Positions 9,430-15,346 of a stretch of 64,000 nt of DNA are shown here, in pieces. Position numbers and translations under genes: made by a program. The stretch is taken from assembly GCA_040752025.1 (NCBI GenBank), contig JBFMFR010000009.1, positions 62,001 through 126,000 of the forward strand, given 5' to 3'. The notes under the pieces were generated by a model. The model ran no database searches. It saw nothing but the letters and a program-made list of their open reading frames with translations, and was not told where the DNA came from. The number at the start of each line of letters is the position of its first letter. The first letter of the stretch is position 1. The stretch comes from JBFMFR01 sp040752025. Its GTDB lineage: Bacteria > Chloroflexota > Anaerolineae > Anaerolineales > UBA4823.

Positions 9430-9760
9430 CTTACATCGAAAAACTGTGAAGAGGACGAGTAGGCGCCGAAACGGCGGTCCAGAGAGCGGGTGCAGGTGAG
9501 AGTCCCGCCCGTACGCTGGCGTTGAATGGACCTCGGAGTTGCAGGGCGAACGCGCAGGCGGCCAGTAGCCCGAGCCGGAGTTGCCACCGTTATCAGGGCA
9601 AAGGGAATGATCGTTCCCGACATAAGTGAGGCTGGCCTCAACCCAAACCCCTGTCGCATCACCGGCAGGGTTTTCGATTAACCGTCAGTCTAACCGGGGT
9701 GGCACCACGGACACAGCGCGTTCGTCCCCATGCGACGAGCGCTTTATGTTTTAAACGAAC
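9430..9760 (+). ncRNA. T-box riboswitch, tryptophan-specific, upstream of trpB2
   Basis: The leader between the promoter and trpB2 has the T-box hallmarks. Stem I carries the AGAGAG element (9481-9486) and GGTGAGAG (9495-9502). The specifier loop reads GAA-TGG-A, with codon UGG (Trp) at 9527-9529. The conserved T-box core ACCGGGGTGGCACCACGG is at 9693-9710. The bulge UGGC would pair with the 3' end of an uncharged tRNA whose discriminator base is G, as tRNA-Trp normally has. CGTCCC at 9723-9728 closes the antiterminator and also belongs to the competing terminator hairpin. Uncharged tRNA-Trp should thus permit read-through into trpB2. A small minus-strand ORF over this region has no support. 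Confidence 0.93.
9715..9753 (+). terminator. T-box intrinsic terminator (alternative to the antiterminator)
   Basis: AGCGC...TTCGTC pairs with GACGA-GCGCT (about 9715-9743, with a two-base bulge), followed by TTATGTTTT. It shares CGTCCC with the antiterminator, giving mutually exclusive folds. The weak U-tract leaves translational control possible, but transcriptional attenuation is favoured. Confidence 0.6.
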
Positions 9761-9793
9761 CGAACAACCATTCATCTTACTCTGGAGGTAAAC

Positions 9794-11164
9794 ATGTCTA
9801 AGCAATACCGTTTTCTGCTCAACGAGACCGACCTGCCCAAGGCCTGGTACAACATCAACGCCGATTCACCTCTACCCCCGGCACCTGTGTTACACCCAGC
9901 CACCAAAGAGCCAGTCACGCCGGACTTCCTTTCCGTGCTGTTCCCCATGGAGTTGATCCTGCAAGAAATCAGCACCGAGCGCTATATCGACATCCCCGAA
10001 GAAGTGCGCGAGATCTACAAGCTGTGGCGCCCCACCCCGCTGATGCGCGCCCACAACCTAGAGAAAGCCCTGGACACACCTGCCCACATCTACTATAAGT
10101 ATGAAGGTGTCTCCCCTTCGGGCAGCCACAAGCCCAACACGGCCATCGCCCAGGCCTTCTACAATAAAGCGGCCGGCACCAAAGCCATCACCACCGAGAC
10201 CGGCGCCGGGCAGTGGGGCTCGGCCCTGTCCATGGCCTGCAACTTCTTCGACATGGATCTGGAAGTTTACATGGTCAAGGTCTCCTACAACCAGAAGCCC
10301 TACCGCCGCAACCTGATGGAAATCTTCGGGGCGCAGGTCTTCGCCAGCCCCACCGACCGCACCCAGTTCGGGCGCTCCATACTGGCTGAGGATCCGGATA
10401 GCCCTGGCTCGCTGGGCATCGCTATCTCCGAGGCCGTTGAAGTCGCAGCCACCTCGGGCGGCATCAAGAAATACAGCCTGGGCTCGGTGCTTAACCACGT
10501 ATTGATGCACCAGACTGTTATCGGCGAAGAGGCCCTCAAGCAGATGGATATGGCCGGCGAATACCCCGACGTGGTCATCGGCTGCGTGGGTGGCGGCTCC
10601 AACTATGCCGGCATTGCCTACCCCTTCCTGCGCCAGAACCTGCGCGAAGGACAGCGCACCCGCCTGGTGGCAGTCGAACCCTTCGCAACCCCCAGCATTA
10701 CCAAGGGCGCTTACGCCTTCGACTACGGAGACACCGCCAAGATGGCCCCCATCGTCAAGATGTTCACCCTGGGCCACGCCTTCGTCCCGCCGCCCATCCA
10801 CGCCGGCGGCCTGCGTTACCATGGCATGGCCCCCAGCCTGTCGGCCTTTTGTAATGCCGGTTACATCGAATCCATCGCCGTGCACCAGTTGGCCACCTTT
10901 GAGGCCGGTATGCAGTTTGCCCGCAGCGAAGGCATCGTGCCCGCTCCGGAGAGCGCCCACGCCATCCGCGTCGCCATTGACGAGGCCCTGGACGCTAAGG
11001 CCAAGTGCGAGAAGCGCGTGATCCTGTTCAACCTGTCTGGCCACGGCCACTTCGATATGTACTCTTACCAGGCCTACCTCGCCGGGCAGCTCCAGGACTA
11101 CGAGTATCCTGAAGAGGCAGTGAAGGAAGCCATGAAAAGCCTGCCGGAGATCCCGGGGGCCTGA
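9794..11164 (+). CDS. trpB: Tryptophan synthase beta chain-like, TrpB2 type
   Basis: The 456-residue PLP enzyme joins indole and L-serine to make L-tryptophan. The PLP Lys113 lies in SGSHKPN, the substrate-carboxylate loop TGAGQWG follows, and the phosphate-binding run GCVGGGSN is present. The N-terminal extension and length of about 450 residues mark the TrpB2 subfamily, which usually acts without TrpA; no trpA is adjacent, so it may salvage free indole. The ATG is preceded by CTGGAGG. A Trp T-box leader upstream independently supports the tryptophan role. The gene appears monocistronic. Confidence 0.95.
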   Translation: MSKQYRFLLNETDLPKAWYNINADSPLPPAPVLHPATKEPVTPDFLSVLFPMELILQEISTERYIDIPEEVREIYKLWRPTPLMRAHNLEKALDTPAHIYYKYEGVSPSGSHKPNTAIAQAFYNKAAGTKAITTETGAGQWGSALSMACNFFDMDLEVYMVKVSYNQKPYRRNLMEIFGAQVFASPTDRTQFGRSILAEDPDSPGSLGIAISEAVEVAATSGGIKKYSLGSVLNHVLMHQTVIGEEALKQMDMAGEYPDVVIGCVGGGSNYAGIAYPFLRQNLREGQRTRLVAVEPFATPSITKGAYAFDYGDTAKMAPIVKMFTLGHAFVPPPIHAGGLRYHGMAPSLSAFCNAGYIESIAVHQLATFEAGMQFARSEGIVPAPESAHAIRVAIDEALDAKAKCEKRVILFNLSGHGHFDMYSYQAYLAGQLQDYEYPEEAVKEAMKSLPEIPGA

Positions 11165-11173
11165 GATAGATAC

Positions 11174-11390
11174 GATCAACGAATGAAAGCAACGAATAAA
11201 CGAAAACCGCTGGTTCGCCCATAAGTTTGCTAACCCAGCAGCGCCATACGACCTCGGCGCGAAAGACTCCCGGAGTTTCTGAAAACTCCGGGAGTCTTTC
11301 GCGCCTAACCCACCCGATCAACGAATATTGAACGAATAAGCGAACGGCAGAGTAGGCGGATTCGTTTATTCGCTTTCCAACTCGTTGATC
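11174..11390. repeat. Intergenic repeat island with three copies of a ~30-base unit
   Basis: A unit beginning GATCAACGA and ending CGAATAA(A/G)CGAA occurs directly at 11174-11204 and 11316-11344 and inverted at 11361-11390. The outer copies form imperfect terminal inverted repeats of about 30 bases bounding a 217-base segment with no gene. This resembles a MITE or REP-like element. No transposase is present and target-site duplications are not clear. Confidence 0.6.
11256..11305. repeat. Perfect 23-base palindrome
   Basis: Arms at 11256-11278 and 11283-11305 (starting GGCGCGAAAGACTCCCGGAG) are perfectly complementary around a 4-base loop. It lies downstream of trpB2 inside the repeat island. 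There is no T-run after either arm, so it is not a standard intrinsic terminator. Confidence 0.7.
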
Positions 11391-11466
11391 CAACCGGGAC
11401 GGTGGCAGTCGTACGGGCGCGGAGCGCTGCGCGGTTTGACTTGCCCCTGGCTCTCCACAGCATCCA

Positions 11467-11496
11467 TTACAACCAGTGCGGGTTTACTGGTACAAT
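11467..11496 (+). promoter_or_regulatory. Candidate promoter for the opine dehydrogenase-like gene
   Basis: TTACAA (11467-11472), an 18-base spacer and TACAAT (11491-11496) sit about 50 bases before the chosen ATG. An upstream TTGACT at 11436 is too far away to pair with this -10. Confidence 0.4.
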
Positions 11497-11548
11497 GGCT
11501 GCAAACATAGCAGCCCCCCATAGTTCGACTGAAAGGAGAATAAGCATT

Positions 11549-12652
11549 ATGGAAACAGCCAGCCATTACACGGTGATCGGCGCCGGGCATGGCGGTAAAG
11601 CCATGGCCGCCCACCTGGCCCTGATGGGCGCGCAGGTCGTGCTCTACAACCGCACCCCCGAGCACATTGCTGCTCTGAAAGCACGCGGCGGCGTCGACCT
11701 TGAAAGCCACGAAGGCGGGCCGCACGGATTCGGAAAGTTCGTCGGCGCCACATCCTCGATGACCGAGGCCTTGGCCGGCGCAGAAGTAATCATGGTAGTG
11801 GTACCCTCCTCGGCCCATGTGGACATCGCCCACGCGACCGCACCACACCTGCGCGACGGGCAGATCGTGATCCTCAACCCCGGGCGCACCTGCGGAGCTC
11901 TGGAGTTCAAGAAGACCCTGCTGGATAACGGCTGCCAGGCTGACGTGACCATCGCCGAGGCTGAAACATTCATCTATGCCAGCCGCGCCGACGGCCCGGC
12001 CCAGGCGCGCATCTTCCGCATCAAAGAGGCCGTGCCCCTGGCGGCCCTGCCCGCCAAACGCACCCAGCAAGTGCTGGAGACCATCCAGCCGGCCTACCCG
12101 CAGTTCATCGACGGGCAGAACGTGCTGCACACCGGGCTGAACAACATGGGCGCCATCTTCCATCCCGCCCTGACCCTGCTCAACGCCGGGCGCATCGAGA
12201 GCACCCACGGCGACTTCCAGTTCTACATCGACGGAGTCACTCCAGCCACAGCTCGCGTCCTGGAAGTGCTCGACCGCGAGCGCGTCACCGTGGCGTCTTC
12301 GTTGGGCATCCGGGCGCGCACTGCCCTGGAATGGCTGCACATGGCCTACAATACGATCGGCGATGACCTGCACGAAGCCATCCAGAACCAGCCAGGATAC
12401 TACGGCATCAAAGCCCCCAGCACGCTCAACCACCGCTACATCTTCGAAGACGTGCCGATGAGCCTGGTGCCGATCGCTTCCTTTGCGCAACAATACGGCG
12501 TCTCGGTGCGCGGCATTGAAAGCATCATCCGTTTAGCCTGCATCATCCACCGCACCGACTACTGGCGGCGCGGGCGTACCCTGGACAAACTGGGCATTGC
12601 CGGGTTGAGTGTGACCGAGATCACCCAATACGTCGAAGAGGGCCATTACTAG
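11549..12652 (+). CDS. NAD/NADP octopine/nopaline (opine) dehydrogenase family protein
   Basis: The 367-residue protein starts with a Rossmann fold, VIGAGHGGKAMAAHLA (about 9-24), followed by an N-terminal NAD-binding domain and a C-terminal helical octopine-dehydrogenase domain with the HTGLNNMGAIFHP segment, whose His is the family's usual catalytic base. Such enzymes reductively condense an amino acid with a 2-oxo acid, or act in reverse; the substrate pair cannot be assigned. I chose the ATG at 11549 because AAAGGAG lies nine bases upstream and the Rossmann motif follows at the right distance; the open frame extends upstream to 11402 without homologous sequence. It stands alone, convergent with the PII-like gene. 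Confidence 0.88.
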   Translation: METASHYTVIGAGHGGKAMAAHLALMGAQVVLYNRTPEHIAALKARGGVDLESHEGGPHGFGKFVGATSSMTEALAGAEVIMVVVPSSAHVDIAHATAPHLRDGQIVILNPGRTCGALEFKKTLLDNGCQADVTIAEAETFIYASRADGPAQARIFRIKEAVPLAALPAKRTQQVLETIQPAYPQFIDGQNVLHTGLNNMGAIFHPALTLLNAGRIESTHGDFQFYIDGVTPATARVLEVLDRERVTVASSLGIRARTALEWLHMAYNTIGDDLHEAIQNQPGYYGIKAPSTLNHRYIFEDVPMSLVPIASFAQQYGVSVRGIESIIRLACIIHRTDYWRRGRTLDKLGIAGLSVTEITQYVEEGHY

Positions 12653-12654
12653 CG

Positions 12655-13020
12655 TTATTCTCTCCGGATGAACTCCTTGCCCAGCCCGTAGGCCTGCAAC
12701 ACGGGTACTACGAATAAAAAGCCCGTGTGCGGGTTGTTCAGATCGCCGATGATTTCCTGCGCCGCGGCAACCAGCTTCTCAACCACCTCCAGGCTCTCAA
12801 CCACCGAGAGCAGCGTGCGGTGGGGGACCTCGCGCGTTCCCATGATATCGTGCAGGCTGGGCATAATCGGCAGATCATCGCGCAGCCCGGAACGACGCAC
12901 TCTGCCCAGGCCAGTGCTCTCAAAAATCGTAACGCCAGAAACGCCCAGGCGCTCCCAGGCATCCAGGATGGACGGGCAATCGTCCAGGTCATCTACAATC
13001 AAAACCACCATATAGCTCAT
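12655..13020 (-). CDS. Small PII-like signalling protein
   Basis: The 121-residue soluble protein has a predicted beta-alpha-beta-beta-alpha-beta order: strand YMVVLIVDD, helix CPSILDAWERLG, strand GVTIFESTGLGR, a Pro/Asp-rich loop, strand HRTLLSVVE, a helix ending AAAQEIIGDL and strand GFLFVVPVLQAYGL. This matches the ferredoxin-like fold of PII/PII-like regulators, including a T-loop-like segment at about 40-65, but classic PII signatures are absent, so the ligand is unknown. Its ATG overlaps the stop of the CPA2 antiporter gene by four bases (ATGA). PII-like proteins often bind and gate a neighbouring transporter (SbtB with SbtA is the model), so it may bind the antiporter. It is the last gene of the operon. 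Confidence 0.7.
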   Translation of the reverse strand: MSYMVVLIVDDLDDCPSILDAWERLGVSGVTIFESTGLGRVRRSGLRDDLPIMPSLHDIMGTREVPHRTLLSVVESLEVVEKLVAAAQEIIGDLNNPHTGFLFVVPVLQAYGLGKEFIRRE

Positions 13021-14261
13021 TTTTCATCTCCTGCGCTTACGCCTTCCTGACGCGGCGCGTTTCCACCCGGCGCCGTCCGCATTCGAAAAGAAGCGCGCAG
13101 CAAAGGTGGCGTCAGCAGCGTGGTCACGATCACCACGCCGACCACCGCCGAAAACAGGTTGCCTGGGATCAGACCTTCGGCCACGCCCACTGAAGCCACA
13201 ATCAGGCCGACTTCGCCTCTCGACATCATTCCTAGGCCCAGTTGTAGCGATTCGCGGTTGCTGAAACCGCTCCAGCGCGCCCCCAAGCCTGAGCCCAGCA
13301 CCTTACTCACCACGGCAACCAGGGTCATCACCAGGAACAGTCCCAGCACGCCAGCGCCCAGCTCCCGGGCGTTGGCCTTCAGACCAACATCGATGAAGAA
13401 GACTGGCACAAAAAAACCATAAGCCAGCGGTGCAAAGCCAGTCTCAATGCGCTCCTTGACAGATGTCTGGGCGAAGACCAGTCCAGCCAGGAAGGCTCCG
13501 GTGATGGCTGCCATGCGCCCGAATTCCTCGGCAGTCCAGCCGTAAAGCAACATCACCACGACGGCGAAAGCGATCAGGCCCTGACTGACCGGCAGGCTGG
13601 CGATCTTGCGACTCAACCTGGGCAGCAAGAACAAGCCCAGGGCAGTCGCCAGCCCCAGGTAGAGCAGCATCCTGGCGGCGATGCCTAGCACGCCCAGCAG
13701 CCCACTCCCACCGCCTGAGAGTGTCAGCGCGGTAAAAACAGACAGGCCCAGGACGACCAGAACATCATCGAAGACCGCCGCTCCCAACAGGCCGATTCCC
13801 ACCCGGCTGCGCAGAACGCGCAGCTCCATCAGCGTCTGGGCCGAGATGCTAACGCTGGTTGCCGAAAGGATCAAGCCTAGAAAGATTGATTCTTGCAGCG
13901 GCATGGCGAAAGCCATGCCGGTCAAAGCGCCCAGAACCAGCGGCGCGACCACCCCCAGAACACCTGCCATAGCCGCCACCTTACCTGATTTCGCCAGGTC
14001 AGAGAGATGCAGTTCCAGCCCGGCGATGAACATCAAGAGCAGCACGCCAACCTCGGCCAGTTGGTGCACGACTTCCGGCAAATGTTCATCACTGAAATAG
14101 GCCAGGTGCAGCAGGTCGATCACCGAAGGTCCCAGGATCACGCCTACCAGCAGCTCGCCCAACACCGAAGGCTGCCCGAGCCGGTAGCTCAGGTAACCGC
14201 CAACCTTGGCTGCGGCGATCATCATAGCCAAAGCCAGGGCCAATTGTAAGAATGGACTCAT
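13017..14261 (-). CDS. CPA2-family cation:proton antiporter
   Basis: The 414-residue integral membrane protein has about 12-13 predicted membrane segments. The CPA2 core is visible: GQPSVLGELLVGVILGPS near the N-terminus, LSATSVSISAQTL in the TM4-like segment and the ion-binding pair in AAVFDDVLVVL. It lacks a C-terminal RCK/TrkA domain, so it resembles short NapA-type exchangers. It should exchange Na+ or K+ for protons across the cytoplasmic membrane. The start at 14261 has GGAAGGTG just upstream; the frame extends to 14456 but that part would not fit a membrane N-terminus. It is the third gene of a four-gene operon. Confidence 0.9.
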   Translation of the reverse strand: MSPFLQLALALAMMIAAAKVGGYLSYRLGQPSVLGELLVGVILGPSVIDLLHLAYFSDEHLPEVVHQLAEVGVLLLMFIAGLELHLSDLAKSGKVAAMAGVLGVVAPLVLGALTGMAFAMPLQESIFLGLILSATSVSISAQTLMELRVLRSRVGIGLLGAAVFDDVLVVLGLSVFTALTLSGGGSGLLGVLGIAARMLLYLGLATALGLFLLPRLSRKIASLPVSQGLIAFAVVVMLLYGWTAEEFGRMAAITGAFLAGLVFAQTSVKERIETGFAPLAYGFFVPVFFIDVGLKANARELGAGVLGLFLVMTLVAVVSKVLGSGLGARWSGFSNRESLQLGLGMMSRGEVGLIVASVGVAEGLIPGNLFSAVVGVVIVTTLLTPPLLRASFRMRTAPGGNAPRQEGVSAGDEK

Positions 14262-14278
14262 TTCACCTTCCCTAAATC

Positions 14279-15346
14279 TTATTTCGCCGGTCCGGCCAGG
14301 TTCTTGACAGCCGAGAGCAGCGTAACTGCCAATACAGTCAACATTATTGCCAGGCTTGCAGCCGCCAATAATGGCAGCGCATCCACCAGCAGGTTGCGCG
14401 GCCAGAGCAGCAGTGCAGCAAACAAGAATAGCCCCAGGCGTAAACCGGCCTGCCACAATTCCGAGCGCCCGATAAAACCGGCCACGCCCATGCGGCGGCC
14501 CAGCCAGGCGATCAACCAGCCCACCAGCAACCCGGCTGCCGCTTCCAACAGCAGGGCCCAGGTCAGGGGCTGGTGCGTCTGCCAGCCCAAGAATACAAAC
14601 AAGGCCAGCGCCAGGATAAACACCGGCCAGCGATCCAACGGTGCGGGCAGCGAAAGCGAGGCAGCCTTCCTGCGGATGCCTGCTTCGCTGTAAACCGCCA
14701 CGCTCACCAGGGCCGCCGCAACGCCGGAGCTCTCAATCGCCAGCGCTAAGCCGTAAGCCAGATAGGCCTGCGCGATCGCCAGCCAGCCCAGCCAAGAATC
14801 GGGCAGCTTCTTGCTGGCATAGATCGCCAGGAGAGCTATGCCCACGCCAACGGCCGCCCCACTCATCATCCCACCCAAATAACGATTAGGCGTTTCCACT
14901 GCTGGGGCCACCTCACCCAACAGGAAAACCAGGGTCAAAGGACCCAATTGGCTGATCTGGTAGGTGTTCTCTTTGGGCTCGAGCGCTCGCCACAGGATGC
15001 TGGTAGCAATCAGGCCGAACAGGGCGCTGTTGGCCCACGGCAAAGCCCCGCTCAGGCCCAGAATGGCTCCCAGTGCCAGGATGGAGAGCAACCACAGCAA
15101 CAACTCACGCCAGCCAGCCCGCCAGCGTGCTGCCAGCCAGTGCCTGGCGTTTTGCCAGAACAGCAACGGCAGGGTCAGAGAGAAAATCAGCTCCCAAGGA
15201 AGCTCAAGCGAAAACACCGGCGGCAAGAACGCCAGCGCCAGACCGCAGGCAATCGCCGGGATCGTCCAGGCGCGCTGCGGTGGGTTGGCGCTCAAGATTC
15301 CCACAAGTAACAACAACATGAAAAGGGCGTGTTCGAAATCAGCCAT
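14279..15346 (-). CDS. Degenerate CPA1-like membrane protein
   Basis: The 355-residue hydrophobic protein has about 11-12 membrane segments. Its organisation resembles NhaP/CPA1 antiporters: PWANSALFGLIATSILWR aligns with the CPA1 'PW..ALL.GA..SATDPV' segment, and AIESSGVAAALVSVAVYSE with a later conserved helix. The transport Asp of TDPV is replaced (ATSI), and the usual ESLLND element is replaced by LLGEVAPAVETPN. It is therefore probably not an independent antiporter and may be an accessory subunit or regulatory partner. It overlaps the ATPase gene end by eight bases and lies 17 bases before the CPA2 gene, so it is translationally coupled. Confidence 0.65.
   Translation of the reverse strand: MADFEHALFMLLLLVGILSANPPQRAWTIPAIACGLALAFLPPVFSLELPWELIFSLTLPLLFWQNARHWLAARWRAGWRELLLWLLSILALGAILGLSGALPWANSALFGLIATSILWRALEPKENTYQISQLGPLTLVFLLGEVAPAVETPNRYLGGMMSGAAVGVGIALLAIYASKKLPDSWLGWLAIAQAYLAYGLALAIESSGVAAALVSVAVYSEAGIRRKAASLSLPAPLDRWPVFILALALFVFLGWQTHQPLTWALLLEAAAGLLVGWLIAWLGRRMGVAGFIGRSELWQAGLRLGLFLFAALLLWPRNLLVDALPLLAAASLAIMLTVLAVTLLSAVKNLAGPAK

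Noticed and set aside
9414..9662. 82-residue minus-strand open frame in the trpB2 leader
   Set aside because: The region is explained by the T-box RNA and the frame has no similarity or start signal.
10058..11179. 373-residue open frame antisense to trpB2
   Set aside because: The plus-strand TrpB2 has all catalytic motifs; the antisense translation is low-complexity Gly/His/Val-rich.
11366..12493. 375-residue open frame antisense to the opine dehydrogenase-like gene
   Set aside because: The opposite strand encodes a complete Rossmann enzyme; this frame has no recognisable domain.
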